64,000 bases of DNA, taken from positions 2,418,001 to 2,482,000 of the forward strand of contig NZ_JAIFAG010000001.1 of NCBI RefSeq assembly GCF_020012125.1, given 5' to 3'. How positions within the stretch are numbered: the first letter of the stretch is position 1; each line of letters opens with the position of its first letter. The position numbers and the translations under genes are program-made. This document shows positions 53,659-63,090 of the stretch, in pieces. Origin of the DNA: Hymenobacter psoromatis (GTDB lineage Bacteria; Bacteroidota; Bacteroidia; Cytophagales; Hymenobacteraceae). The notes beneath the pieces are model-generated. The model had not been told where the DNA came from and ran no database searches. It was given only the letters and a program-made list of their open reading frames with translations.

Positions 53659-54774
53659 ATGCCTACCCCCCGACCCGCTACCTTACTCATCCAGACCGCC
53701 TTTATCGGCGACGTTATCCTAGCCACGGCGCTGGTTGAGTACCTGGCCGCCCACGAGCCCGGCGCGCCGCTCGATGTGCTGGTGCGGCGCGGCAATGAAG
53801 GTTTACTGGCCGGCAACCCGCACATTCGGCGGGTGCTGATTTGGGATAAAAAGGATAAAAAATACCCGAACCTGCTGCGCTTGCTGCGGCAAATTCGACG
53901 GGAGAAATATCAGCGTGTCGTCACGTTGCAGCGCTTCGCCAGCACGGGTTTTCTCACGGCGTTTTCGGGCGCGATGGAGCGGGTAGGGTTCGCGGAGAAT
54001 CCATTTAGTCGATTTTTTACGCGCCGCGTACCGCACGTTATCGGCGACGGCACGCACGAGGTGGAACGGAATTTAAATTTAATTAAAAATGATAAATTAA
54101 AGAGTAAAAATGAACCAGGGAATTACGTCAGGGAATTAATTGACACTGATTCTGAAAACGCAATTTTTAATCCCTCATTTTTAATTTTTAATTCAAAACC
54201 TCGCCTCTACCCTACCACCGCCGATGAGGCCGCTGCCGCGCCCTACGCGGCCGTGGGGCAATACGTATGTATCGCGCCTACTTCGGTGTGGTTTACCAAG
54301 CAGTATCCCGAGGAAAAGTGGCTGGAATTACTGGCCGCCCTACCCCCCCATTTGCTGGTGTACCTGCTCGGCGGGCCGCCCGACGCGGCCGCCTGCGAGC
54401 GGTTGGCACGGGTGGCGGGGCGGCCGGGTTTGGTGAATCTGGCGGGCAAATTATCATTGCTGGCTTCGGCCGCGCTGATGCGCGGGGCGGTGCTGAACTA
54501 CGTCAACGACTCGGCTCCGCTGCATTTGTGCTCGGCGGTAGATGCGCCGGTGTGCGCCATTTTCTGCTCCACGGTGCCACGGTTCGGGTTTGGGCCGCTG
54601 AGCACATTTTCGCGGGTGGTGGAGCATCCGGGGCCGCTGGCCTGCCGGCCGTGCGGGCTGCACGGGCACGCGCGCTGCCCACTGGGGCACTTTCGCTGCG
54701 CGCTGGAAATCGAAACCCTGCAGCTGCTGGCGGTGCTGGAGGAGGCGTTGAAGTTTCGGGTTTCGGGTTCTTAA
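53659..54774 (+). CDS. Glycosyltransferase family 9 (heptosyltransferase-like) with an AT-rich insert
   Basis: A 371-residue GT9 enzyme. LLIQTAFIGDVILATALVEYL at the start, the GNPHIRRVLIWDKKDKK segment near 53 and CIAPTSVWFTKQYPEEKW near 210 are typical of ADP-heptose:LPS transferases; the second Rossmann domain includes NYVNDSAPLHLCSAVDAPVCAIFCSTVPRFGFGPL near 280-320. Between about residues 137 and 178 the DNA turns sharply AT-rich and palindromic (54066-54194) yet stays in frame, adding about 42 Asn/Lys/Ile-rich residues at the junction of the two domains. It converges with the NRAMP gene, overlapping by 4 bases. Confidence 0.88.
   Translation: MPTPRPATLLIQTAFIGDVILATALVEYLAAHEPGAPLDVLVRRGNEGLLAGNPHIRRVLIWDKKDKKYPNLLRLLRQIRREKYQRVVTLQRFASTGFLTAFSGAMERVGFAENPFSRFFTRRVPHVIGDGTHEVERNLNLIKNDKLKSKNEPGNYVRELIDTDSENAIFNPSFLIFNSKPRLYPTTADEAAAAPYAAVGQYVCIAPTSVWFTKQYPEEKWLELLAALPPHLLVYLLGGPPDAAACERLARVAGRPGLVNLAGKLSLLASAALMRGAVLNYVNDSAPLHLCSAVDAPVCAIFCSTVPRFGFGPLSTFSRVVEHPGPLACRPCGLHGHARCPLGHFRCALEIETLQLLAVLEEALKFRVSGS
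54066..54194. repeat. AT-rich palindromic element inside the GT9 gene
   Basis: The left arm (GAATTTAAATTTAATTAAAA and on to AAATTAAAGAG) is an imperfect complement of the right arm (CCCTCATTTTTAATTTTTAA). The insert keeps the reading frame of the gene. The composition is unlike the GC-rich gene around it. Confidence 0.65.
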
Positions 54775-55946
54775 TTACCCATCAACACCGCCACGCTCAG
54801 CCAGGCCAAGCCCAGCACCACTACCCCCCCCAGCGCGGTCAGCCACCACGGATGCCGATAGTTACCCACGATGGCGGGCCGGTAGGCTGCTACCAGCAGG
54901 GGGCCCAGCGTGAGCGGCAGGATGAAGCCGTTGAGCGTGCCGGCCAGCACCAACAGGCGAATCGGCTTACCGATGGTGATGAAAATCAGCGTGGAAACCA
55001 GAATGAAGGCGAGCGTGACCAGCCGCTCGTGCCGACCAATAATTGGACCCAGCGATTTCAAAAACGACACTGACGTGTAGGCCGAGCCGATAATCGACGT
55101 AATGGCCGCCGCGAATAGCACGACTCCAAATAATTTGTAGCCCAGCGGCCCGGCCGCCAGCCGGAATACCGAGGCCGGCGGGTTGGCTTTATCAATAAGT
55201 AGCCCCTGGCTCACGACGCCCAGCGCGGCCAAAAACAGCAGCACCCGGATAACCGACGCCACCGAAATGCCCAGCACGGCGCTGCCCGTGGCCTGCGGCA
55301 CGGCGGCCGGCCCGCGCACCCCGGCATCGAGCAGGCGGTGGCCGCCGGCGAACGTGATGTAGCCGCCTACCGTGCCGCCCACCAGCGTGATGATGGCCAG
55401 CAGGTCAATATGCGTGGGCGCGACCGTGCGGCGCAGCGCCTCGCCCACGGGTGGGTGCGAAGTAACGGCCACGTACACAATGACTAACAGCAGTAGCGCG
55501 CCCAGCGCCTGGGTGGTACGGTCCATTGCCCGGCCGGCTTCTTTTACCATAAAAATGACGATGGCCAGCCCCGCCGTGAGCAGCGCGCCCAGCGGCAGCG
55601 ACAGGCCGAATAGCACGTTCAAACCGAGCGCCGCGCCGGCCACGTTGCCGATATTGAAGGCCAGGCCGCCCAGCGCCACCAGCCCCGCCACGAGGCTACC
55701 CAGGCCCGGCAGCACCGCGTTGGCGAGGTCGGGGGCCCGGCGCTCGGCCACCACCATGATGCGCCAGACGTTGAGCTGCACCACCAAATCAATCAGAATC
55801 GACACCAGAATAACAAAGCCGAAACTGGCCCCGAGCTGCTGCGTGAAAACGGTGGTTTGGGTAAGAAAGCCGGGACCGACGGCCGAGGTCGCCATCAGGA
55901 AAGCCGCGCCCAGCAGCACGCCCCAGTCGGTACGGCGCGGGCTCAT
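54771..55946 (-). CDS. NRAMP family transporter (YcsG-like)
   Basis: A 391-residue protein with about 11 membrane segments matching [29 protein letters not shown] near residue 22 corresponds to the first metal-site helix and [17 protein letters not shown] near 190 lies near the sixth. The canonical DPGN metal motif is replaced by GPGF, so it is not a typical Mn/Fe importer. In Bacillus the comparable YcsG lies with the oxoprolinase genes. Its start overlaps the pxpA stop by 4 bases, so it probably moves a substrate or ion for 5-oxoproline use. Confidence 0.82.
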   Translation of the reverse strand: MSPRRTDWGVLLGAAFLMATSAVGPGFLTQTTVFTQQLGASFGFVILVSILIDLVVQLNVWRIMVVAERRAPDLANAVLPGLGSLVAGLVALGGLAFNIGNVAGAALGLNVLFGLSLPLGALLTAGLAIVIFMVKEAGRAMDRTTQALGALLLLVIVYVAVTSHPPVGEALRRTVAPTHIDLLAIITLVGGTVGGYITFAGGHRLLDAGVRGPAAVPQATGSAVLGISVASVIRVLLFLAALGVVSQGLLIDKANPPASVFRLAAGPLGYKLFGVVLFAAAITSIIGSAYTSVSFLKSLGPIIGRHERLVTLAFILVSTLIFITIGKPIRLLVLAGTLNGFILPLTLGPLLVAAYRPAIVGNYRHPWWLTALGGVVVLGLAWLSVAVLMGN

Positions 55947-56749
55947 CGGGCGGGGGTAGGGCGCGGGGCGCTAACCGCGATAGTAGCGGCGGCCAGGGCG
56001 GCGCGCAGCTGCCGGGCAAAGTCGAGCGCGTGCGCGCCGTCGCCGTGCAGGCACACCGTATCGGCCCGAATGGCAACTTCCTCACCCGACTGCGCCCGCA
56101 CTTTTCCTTCGGTTATCATCTTGATTACCTGGCTTATAGCCGTGGACGCGTCGGTAATCAGGGCATCGGGCTGGCGGCGGGGCGTGAGGGTGCCGTTGGC
56201 CTGGTAGGTGCGGTCGGCGAAGACTTCGTGGGCGGTGGTGAGGCCGATTTTCTCGCCGGCTTTGGTCAGTTCGGAGCCGGCCAGACCGTAGAGTGTTAAT
56301 TCAGGCTGCACTTTATAAATGGCTTCGGCGATGCTTTCGGCCAGCCGGGCGTTGGTAGCGGCCATGTTATAGAACGCGCCGTGGGGCTTGAGGTGGTGCA
56401 GGCGGCCGCCCTCGGCGCGCACCACGGCGGCCAGCGCACCGAGCTGGTACACGGTCATCTCAAACGCCTCATCGGGCGAAATGTCCATGTTGCGGCGGCC
56501 GAAGCCTACTAAATCGGGCAGGCCGGGGTGCGCGCCAATTGCTACCCCCTGCCGCAGGGCCAGGCGCACGGTCTGGCGCATCACGCCGGGGTCGCCGGCG
56601 TGGAAGCCGCAGGCCACATTGGCGGAGGTGATGAGCGGCATAATCTCGGCATCCTGGCCCAGGGTCCAGGCCCCGAAGCTCTCGCCCAAGTCGCAGTTCA
56701 GGTCAACGGTAGCGGCAGTACGTAGGGCAAGGTTCAGGGCAGGGTCCAC
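55943..56749 (-). CDS. pxpA: 5-oxoprolinase subunit A (PxpA)
   Basis: A 268-residue LamB/YcsF-type protein, one of three subunits that open 5-oxoproline to glutamate using [44 protein letters not shown] near 17-57 and [15 protein letters not shown] near 125 are the diagnostic segments. The start is GTG 56749. It follows pxpC by 7 bases and overlaps the NRAMP gene by 4, in the order pxpB, pxpC, pxpA, NRAMP. Confidence 0.9.
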   Translation of the reverse strand: MDPALNLALRTAATVDLNCDLGESFGAWTLGQDAEIMPLITSANVACGFHAGDPGVMRQTVRLALRQGVAIGAHPGLPDLVGFGRRNMDISPDEAFEMTVYQLGALAAVVRAEGGRLHHLKPHGAFYNMAATNARLAESIAEAIYKVQPELTLYGLAGSELTKAGEKIGLTTAHEVFADRTYQANGTLTPRRQPDALITDASTAISQVIKMITEGKVRAQSGEEVAIRADTVCLHGDGAHALDFARQLRAALAAATIAVSAPRPTPAR

Positions 56750-56756
56750 GGCAGGT

Positions 56757-57761
56757 TCAGAGCAGAGATTTCAGGTAAACGGCCCGCGCCAAGACCCGCA
56801 GCCGCTCTTCCTGCGCAAGATACAGGGCCTGCGCCTGGGCCAGCGCCACTTGCTGGAAACGCAGCTGCGCGCCCGGCAGCGCCTGCGCCAGCCGGCCCAC
56901 ATCGGCCGAAATGACCTGCCCCGGGCGCGGATAGCCGCCGGTGGTCTGGCAGTCGGCCAGCAGCAGCAGGGGCTGGCCACCGCCCGGCACCTGCACCGTG
57001 CCAGCCGTCACGGCGCTCGACAGCAGCTCGGCCGTATCCAGGCGGGCCAGCGCCGGCCCGCGGAGGCGGCAGCCCATGCGGTCGGCCTCAGTGGTGACGG
57101 TGAAGGTTTCTGCCCAAAGAGCCTGCTGGCTGGCCGGCGCGAATTGCTCATATTCGGGGCCGGCTAGCGCCCGCAACATCACTTCCGCCCCCAGACGGGG
57201 GGTAGGAACCGGCGCGATATGCCAGAGCGCGGCAGCCCAGCCAACGGCTTTTGCCGGGGCTAATTGGGCGAATAATCGGCGGCTGGTGGCCGGCCACTCG
57301 CCCACCGGCAGCACGTCACCGGCTCGCAGCGCCCTACCCCCCATTCCACCCAAAGCGGCGCGCAAATAAGTGCTGCGGCTACCCAGCACCGGCGGCACGG
57401 CCACGCCGCCGGCCACCGCCAGCCATGCCCGACCAGGCACCGGGCCGGCTCTGAAAGCCAGCGTCGCACCGGCCCGCACCGCCACCGGCCGCCCATGCGG
57501 CACCGCCTGCCCGCCGATACTTGCCGCCAGGTTGGCCCCGGTGAGAGCCAGCAGCGCATCGGCCTCAAAATGCAGGGTAGGGCCGCGCAAAGTGAGTTCG
57601 AGGCCCGCGTAATTTTCAGGATTTCCCACCAATAAATTGGCCGTACGCAGCGCTTCCGCATCGAGCGCACCACCGCGCACAACGCCGACTTTTTGGTAGC
57701 CGAAGCGGCCCAGGTCCTGCACGGTAGTCAGCAGGCCGGGCGACAAGACCCTGATGCTCAT
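56757..57761 (-). CDS. pxpC: 5-oxoprolinase subunit C (PxpC)
   Basis: A 334-residue KipA-type carboxyltransferase-like protein. The start [27 protein letters not shown] and [18 protein letters not shown] are the family's N-terminal signature; the middle has the [25 protein letters not shown] segment and the end [27 protein letters not shown]. With PxpB it forms the ATP-binding part of 5-oxoprolinase. Its start overlaps the pxpB stop by 4 bases. Confidence 0.9.
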   Translation of the reverse strand: MSIRVLSPGLLTTVQDLGRFGYQKVGVVRGGALDAEALRTANLLVGNPENYAGLELTLRGPTLHFEADALLALTGANLAASIGGQAVPHGRPVAVRAGATLAFRAGPVPGRAWLAVAGGVAVPPVLGSRSTYLRAALGGMGGRALRAGDVLPVGEWPATSRRLFAQLAPAKAVGWAAALWHIAPVPTPRLGAEVMLRALAGPEYEQFAPASQQALWAETFTVTTEADRMGCRLRGPALARLDTAELLSSAVTAGTVQVPGGGQPLLLLADCQTTGGYPRPGQVISADVGRLAQALPGAQLRFQQVALAQAQALYLAQEERLRVLARAVYLKSLL

Positions 57762-58477
57762 GCCTCCATCTTCTTAAAATCAGTTTCAGAAATCGGCACA
57801 AAGCGCAGACGGTCGCCGGCTTGCAGCAGGCTGGGCGGGGTGCGGCCGGCCGCGAACAGCCGGCGCGGCGTGCGGCCGATGAGCTGCCAGCCGCCCGGCG
57901 TGGGCAGCGAGTAAATGCCCGTTTGCGCGCCCGCAATGCCCACCGCGCCGGCCGGCACCAGCGGCCGGGGCACGGCCCGGCGCGGGGTGGCTAGCCGCGC
58001 ATCGAGCCCGCCGAGGTAGGGAAAACCCGGCGCGAAGCCCAGCATGTACACCAGGTATTCGGCCGCCGAATGCAGCTCAATTACCGCCGCTTCGCTCAGC
58101 CCGTTGTGTTGAGCCACGGCCGCCAGGTCGGGGCCAAAGTCGCCGCCGTAGCACACCTGAATCTCCACCAGCGGGCCGGGCGCGTAGTCGGCCGCGAGGA
58201 CCTGGGCGGCGGGCAACAGGCTTTGCAAGTAGCTGGCTACTTGCTCATAAGGCGAAATTTCAGCGTTTTGGCTCAACTCCCACGAGTCGTAATACACGGT
58301 GAGGGTCGTGAAGGCGGGCACATACTCGCGCAGACCGGGCGGCGGGTTTTGGTCGAGCAACTTGGCCAGCGCCTGAATGAGCCGGTGCATGGCGGGGTCA
58401 ATGCGTTGGCCCAGCTCCAGCGTCACGGCCGCGTCGCCGAGGGGGTAGCAGCGGACGAGGGGGGTAGGGATGCGCAT
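57758..58477 (-). CDS. pxpB: 5-oxoprolinase subunit B (PxpB)
   Basis: A 239-residue KipI-type protein starting at ATG 58477 (MRIPTPLVRCYPLGDAAVTLELG). The family segments are YVPAFTTLTVYYD near 75, VCYGGDFGPDLAAVAQHNGLS near 130 and YMLGFAPGFPYLGGLDARLATPRRAVPRPLVPAGAVGIAG near 163-200. A longer start at 58531 would overlap the M1 peptidase start. It is the first gene of the pxpB-pxpC-pxpA-NRAMP operon and lies divergent to the peptidase gene with only 34 bases between. Confidence 0.9.
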   Translation of the reverse strand: MRIPTPLVRCYPLGDAAVTLELGQRIDPAMHRLIQALAKLLDQNPPPGLREYVPAFTTLTVYYDSWELSQNAEISPYEQVASYLQSLLPAAQVLAADYAPGPLVEIQVCYGGDFGPDLAAVAQHNGLSEAAVIELHSAAEYLVYMLGFAPGFPYLGGLDARLATPRRAVPRPLVPAGAVGIAGAQTGIYSLPTPGGWQLIGRTPRRLFAAGRTPPSLLQAGDRLRFVPISETDFKKMEA

Positions 58478-58511
58478 GGCGGGCGAAATTGCGCATACTT
58501 TCGCCTTTTCC

Positions 58512-61154
58512 ATGCCTTTTTCCTTCCGCACCTGCGCCGCCTTCGGCGGCTTGCTGCTGGCCGCCGCCTGCCAGCGCGCCGCCTATCCCACCACGGCCGC
58601 CCCGCCCGTGGTACCCGGCGTGAGCCGCGAGCTAGCCGATTTTCGCCAGCAAACCATCAGCCGGGTGGCTTACGACCTAAGCCTGACGGTGCCCGCCGAC
58701 CAAGCCGCGCCGGTGCGCGCTGAGGAAGTCGTCAGCTTCGAGCTGCGCGGCAACCGCCACCCGGTGCAGCTCGATTTTAAGGGCCAGGCCAGCCAGTTGC
58801 GCAGCCTCACCATCAATGGCCAGCCCGCCGCCCCCGACTACCGCCAGGAGCACTTGGTGCTGCCCGCCGCCGCGCTGCGGGCAGGTCACAACGTAGTGCA
58901 CATTGGCCTGACTGCCGGCGACTTATCCCTGAACCGCAATCCCGATTACCTCTACACGCTGCTCGTACCCGACCGCGCCCGCACGGTGGTGCCGGTGTTC
59001 GACCAGCCCAATCTGAAGGCGACCATTACGCTGTCGCTCACCGTGCCGGCGGCGTGGCAGGCGGTGGCCAATGGCGCGCTGCACGACTCGCTGCGCACGG
59101 CAGGGCAAACAACTTACCATTTCCTACCCTCCGATTCTATCAGCACCTACTTGTTTTCGTTTGCGGCGGGCAGGTTTACGCCGGTTCGCCGCACGGTGGG
59201 GGGTAGGGAAATGAATTTGCTGCACCGCGAGACGGACTCGACCAAAATCCGGCTCAGCGTGCCGGTTATTTTCCAGCTGCACGGGGCGGCGCTGGTGTTT
59301 ATGGAAAACTATACCGGCCTGCCCTACCCCTTCCAGAAGTTCGACTTCACGGCTATCCCCGACTTTCAGTACGGCGGCATGGAGCACGTGGGAAACATTG
59401 ATTACAAGGCATCTAGCTTGTTTTTGGATGAGGGCGCGACCCAGGACCAGCTGCTGGCCCGCCAGAACCTCATCGGCCACGAAACGGCCCACATGTGGTT
59501 CGGCGACCTCGTGACGATGCAGTGGTTCAACGACGTGTGGATGAAGGAGGTCTTCGCCAATTTTATGGCCGATAAGATGATTCCAGAAGAAAAACCACGA
59601 TTCATTGACCCTGAAGAAAATTATTGGCTGGGCAGAAAACTTGGTTATCAGCTTCCAGTTCAGCAACTACAGCTGCTCAAATTCCTCACCGACCACTACC
59701 CCGCCGCCTACGCCGTGGACCGCACCGCCGGGGCCAATCCCATTCGCCAACCTCTTGATAACTTGCAGGATGCGGGCTCGCTCTACGGCGGTATCATCTA
59801 CCACAAAGCGCCCATTATGATGCGGCAATTGGAGCGGCTAATGGGCGAGCAACCCTTCCAGGACGGCGTGCGGGAATACCTCAAAAAGTACGCCCACGGC
59901 AACGCCACCTGGCCCGACCTCATCACGATTCTCGACGCCCACACGCCCGCCGACCTCGTGGCCTGGAACCAGGTGTGGGTGAACCAGCCCGGCCGCCCGG
60001 TATTCGACTACGCCGTGGAAACGCCCGCCGGCCAGCCCGCGCAACTCGTCATCCGGCAGCGCGCCGAGGATGGCTCGGACCGCCTCTGGCCGCAGCAGTT
60101 TGAGGTGCGGCTCGCCTACCCCACCGGCGCTAAGGAACTGACCGTGAATATGAATCAGCGCGAAGTGCGGCTGCCGCTGCCAGCCGGCGCGCCCGCTTCC
60201 GTGCTGCTCAATTCCCAGGGCCTCGGCTACGGCGTGTTTCCGGTGGCCCCGGCCGTGGCCGATAACTTGGCCGCGCTAACGGACCCGGTGGCCCGTGCCA
60301 GCACCTACATCGCCCTCTACGAGAACATGCTGAACGGCCGCGGCCTGGCCCCCCGCCCGCTGCTAGACCGCTACCTCGCCCAAACCGCCCACGAAACCAA
60401 CGACCTCAATATCAAGCTGCTGACCGGACAGCTGAGCGATATTTTCTGGAAGTTTCTACCCCCCGCCGAGCGCCGGGCCCTGGCCCCGACCGTGGAACAA
60501 GCTCTTTGGAAAGCCATGCAGGCCCAGCCGCGCCCCGGCGAGCAAAAGCTGTATTTCAAGGCGTACCAAAACATCGCGCTCACGCCCGGAGCGCAAAAGC
60601 GCCTCTATGAAATCTGGCTTGCGCAAAAAGCGTCCGGCCTGGTGAAGCTAACCGAGGACGATTACACCAGCCTAGCCCTAGTGCTGGCCGTGCGCGACTA
60701 CCCCGCGCCGCAACCCATTCTACCCCAGCAGCTTGCCCGCATCAAAAACCCCGACCGGCGGCAACGACTGGAGTTTCTAATGCCCGCCCTCTCGCCCGAC
60801 GTGGCGGTGCGCGACCAGTTTTTTGCTTCGCTAAAAGACGAAAAAAACCGCGAGAAGGAAGCCTGGGTCACGGCCGCGCTCGGCTACCTGCACCACCCGC
60901 TGCGGCAGGCCACGTCGGAAAAATATTTACCTGAGAGTCTGAATTTACTGAGTGAGATTCAGCAGACGGGCGACATCTTTTTTCCGGGCGCGTGGTTACA
61001 GGGTACGCTCGGCGCGTACCAGTCGCCGGCCGCGGCGCGGGTCGTGCGCGACTTTCTGGCGGCGCACCCTACCTCCGGCTACAACCCGCAGCTGCGCGCC
61101 AAGCTGCTGCAAGCGGCCGACGACTTATTTCGGGCCGAGAAGCTGGTGCGGTAG
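58512..61154 (+). CDS. M1 family aminopeptidase, predicted lipoprotein
   Basis: An 880-residue zinc aminopeptidase. A lipoprotein signal ends LLLAAAC (Cys near residue 21). YGGMEHVGN near 285 is the substrate-binding GxMEN variant, HETAHMWFGDLV near 323 has the zinc ligands and NDVWMKEVFANF supplies the third (Glu). The C-terminal half is the usual helical domain. It would cut amino acids from peptides at the cell surface or periplasm. ATG 58512 fits the signal peptide better than 58470. A near-consensus -7 (TACTTTCG) precedes it. The stop TAG belongs to a palindromic repeat. Confidence 0.9.
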   Translation: MPFSFRTCAAFGGLLLAAACQRAAYPTTAAPPVVPGVSRELADFRQQTISRVAYDLSLTVPADQAAPVRAEEVVSFELRGNRHPVQLDFKGQASQLRSLTINGQPAAPDYRQEHLVLPAAALRAGHNVVHIGLTAGDLSLNRNPDYLYTLLVPDRARTVVPVFDQPNLKATITLSLTVPAAWQAVANGALHDSLRTAGQTTYHFLPSDSISTYLFSFAAGRFTPVRRTVGGREMNLLHRETDSTKIRLSVPVIFQLHGAALVFMENYTGLPYPFQKFDFTAIPDFQYGGMEHVGNIDYKASSLFLDEGATQDQLLARQNLIGHETAHMWFGDLVTMQWFNDVWMKEVFANFMADKMIPEEKPRFIDPEENYWLGRKLGYQLPVQQLQLLKFLTDHYPAAYAVDRTAGANPIRQPLDNLQDAGSLYGGIIYHKAPIMMRQLERLMGEQPFQDGVREYLKKYAHGNATWPDLITILDAHTPADLVAWNQVWVNQPGRPVFDYAVETPAGQPAQLVIRQRAEDGSDRLWPQQFEVRLAYPTGAKELTVNMNQREVRLPLPAGAPASVLLNSQGLGYGVFPVAPAVADNLAALTDPVARASTYIALYENMLNGRGLAPRPLLDRYLAQTAHETNDLNIKLLTGQLSDIFWKFLPPAERRALAPTVEQALWKAMQAQPRPGEQKLYFKAYQNIALTPGAQKRLYEIWLAQKASGLVKLTEDDYTSLALVLAVRDYPAPQPILPQQLARIKNPDRRQRLEFLMPALSPDVAVRDQFFASLKDEKNREKEAWVTAALGYLHHPLRQATSEKYLPESLNLLSEIQQTGDIFFPGAWLQGTLGAYQSPAAARVVRDFLAAHPTSGYNPQLRAKLLQAADDLFRAEKLVR

Positions 61155-61228
61155 CGTGGACGCTGCGAGTCCACGCGTGCGTAATGTTGTTTAGTGCTAC
61201 CACGCGCGGACTCGCAGAGTCCACGCTA
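61152..61228. repeat. Palindrome starting at the M1 stop codon, TAGCGTGGAC family
   Basis: 26-base arms (61152-61177 and 61203-61228) match at 24 positions and read TAGCGTGGAC in from each end. The first three bases are the stop codon of the M1 peptidase gene. Confidence 0.75.
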
Positions 61229-61268
61229 CGGGCGCGACCTTTGTGCCTTTCGATGGTTTATCCTTTCC

Positions 61269-62504
61269 ATGACTGATTATCACCAATTCGAGTACCCCAA
61301 TGGTATTCGCCTGCTGCACAAGGAGGTACCGCATACTAAAATCGCACATTGCGGCTTTTTGCTCGATGTGGGCTCGCGCGATGAGCAGGCGCACCAGCAG
61401 GGGCTGGCCCATTTTTGGGAGCACATGGCCTTTAAGGGCACGCACAAGCGCAAGTCGTTTCACATTCTGAATCGCCTCGAAACCGTGGGCGGCGAGCTGA
61501 ACGCCTACACCACCAAGGAGAAAATCTGCTTCTACGCCACGCTACTGAGTACGCACTTTGAGCGCGCGTTCGAGCTGCTTACTGATTTGACTTTCAACTC
61601 GATATTCCCTGAGAAAGAGGTTGAAAAAGAGCGCGGCGTGATTCTGGAAGAGATGAGCATGTACCAGGACGCGCCGGAAGATGCCATAGTGGACGACTTT
61701 GACGCGGTGATTTTTGGCGAGCACCCGCTGGGCGTCAATATCCTAGGCACCCGCGAGAGCGTAAGCAGCTTCCAAACGGCTGATTTCCACGCTTTCTACG
61801 GTGAAAACGTGCGCACCGACCGGCTGGTATTCAGCTCGGTCAGCAACCTGCCATTTAAGGAAGTGAAGCGGCTGGCCGACCGGTTTCTGGCGCCCCTACC
61901 CCCCCGATTGGGGCCACACGCCCGCCGGCCATTCAGCGGCTACGTGCGCCAGGACCGCACCGAGGCGCGGCCCATTTCGCAGGCGCACTGCCTGGTGGGC
62001 GGCCCCGCCTACCCCCTCACCGACGAGCGGCGGGTGCCGTTTTTCATGCTCAACAACATCCTGGGCGGCCCCGGCATGAACTCGCGCCTTAACCTGGCCG
62101 TGCGCGAGAAATACGGCTTAGTGTATACTATTGACAGCTCGTATTCGCCCTACACCGACACGGGTTTGTTCGGCATTTACTTCGGCACCGAGGCCAAGCA
62201 GCTGAACCGCACACTGGGCCTGGTACAGAAGGAGTTGAAGCTACTACGCGACAAAGAGCTGACCACCAGCCAGCTGCACGTGGCCAAAAACCAGCTCATG
62301 GGCCAGCTCGCTATGAGCGAGGAGAGCAATTCGGGCCTGATGCAGCTGCTGGGCAAAAGCACGCTGGACCTGGGCCGCGTGGAGCCGCTAAGCGAGATTT
62401 TCGGCAAAATCGAGCGCGTCACGGCCGCCGAGCTGCGCGAATTGGCGAATGAGGTGCTGACGGAGGAAAATCTGAGCGTGCTGCGCTACGTGCCGGAGAA
62501 GTAG
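61269..62504 (+). CDS. M16 family zinc peptidase
   Basis: A 411-residue peptidase of the insulinase/processing-peptidase family. The inverted zinc motif HFWEH lies near residue 49 in GLAHFWEHMAFKGTHKR, with the distal Glu in EKERGVILEEM near 125. The second half is the inactive-like M16_C domain (EKYGLVYTIDSSYSPYTDTGLFGIYFGTE near 285). There is no signal peptide. The start MTDYHQFEYPNGIRLL follows the family. Its stop TAG begins a 41-bp-arm palindrome. Confidence 0.9.
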   Translation: MTDYHQFEYPNGIRLLHKEVPHTKIAHCGFLLDVGSRDEQAHQQGLAHFWEHMAFKGTHKRKSFHILNRLETVGGELNAYTTKEKICFYATLLSTHFERAFELLTDLTFNSIFPEKEVEKERGVILEEMSMYQDAPEDAIVDDFDAVIFGEHPLGVNILGTRESVSSFQTADFHAFYGENVRTDRLVFSSVSNLPFKEVKRLADRFLAPLPPRLGPHARRPFSGYVRQDRTEARPISQAHCLVGGPAYPLTDERRVPFFMLNNILGGPGMNSRLNLAVREKYGLVYTIDSSYSPYTDTGLFGIYFGTEAKQLNRTLGLVQKELKLLRDKELTTSQLHVAKNQLMGQLAMSEESNSGLMQLLGKSTLDLGRVEPLSEIFGKIERVTAAELRELANEVLTEENLSVLRYVPEK

Positions 62505-62610
62505 CGCGAACTTTCCAGTTCGAGCGCGAGCGAAGCGAGCAGCTCGCACTCGAAGTCGTTCGATTCTGCCTGCTCGCTTCGCTCGCGCTCGAACTGGAAA
62601 GTTCGCGCTA
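62502..62610. repeat. Perfect 41-bp-arm palindrome starting at the M16 stop codon
   Basis: 62502-62542 and 62570-62610 are perfect 41-base complements around a 27-base core, and read TAGCGCGAACTTTCCAGTTC in from each end. The first three bases are the M16 stop codon. Same family as 61152-61228. Confidence 0.85.
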
Positions 62611-62616
62611 CCTTCT

Positions 62617-63090
62617 ATGCCCCTACCCCCCTTCGGCCACGTAGGCTCGGCCCAGGCGGGCGACTTGTTTCACTCGCGGCTGGAATTATCTCTGCTGGGG
62701 CAGCACCGGCCGCGGCGGGCGGGCGTGTGCGCCACGGCCGCGCACGGGGCCGAAAGCATTATTCTGGCCGACCAGTACGAGGACGACGAAATCCACGACG
62801 ACTACTTCTGGTACGCCGGCCACGGCGGGCGCGACGCCAAAACCGGCCACCAGGTAGCTGACCAGCAGCTCGATGCGCGCAACCAGGGTTTGCTGCGCAG
62901 CCAGGAAACCGGCCGGCCGGTGCGCGTATACCGGCGTATCGAGGTGGCTCCCGCGCCGTGGCAGTTTCGCTACGAGGGGCTGTGGCGCGTGGGGACGCAC
63001 GAGTACGGGCCGGGCAAGTCGGGCTTTCGGGTGTACCGCTTTCGGCTGGAGCCGTGGCCGGCGGCCCCTACCCCCCTTTCTTATGACTGA
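62617..63090 (+). CDS. Stand-alone YDG/SRA-domain protein
   Basis: A 157-residue protein that is little more than one YDG/SRA domain: FGHVGSAQAGDLFHSRLEL at the start, HRPRRAGVCATAAHGAESIILADQYEDDEIHDDYFWYAGHGG near 30-72, DQQLDARNQGLLRSQETGRPVRVYRR near 83-108 and YEGLWRV near 120. SRA domains flip out and read 5-methyl- or hydroxymethylcytosine and in bacteria are usually fused to HNH or other nucleases; none is present here. Its last 8 bases overlap the methyltransferase gene. Confidence 0.82.
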   Translation: MPLPPFGHVGSAQAGDLFHSRLELSLLGQHRPRRAGVCATAAHGAESIILADQYEDDEIHDDYFWYAGHGGRDAKTGHQVADQQLDARNQGLLRSQETGRPVRVYRRIEVAPAPWQFRYEGLWRVGTHEYGPGKSGFRVYRFRLEPWPAAPTPLSYD

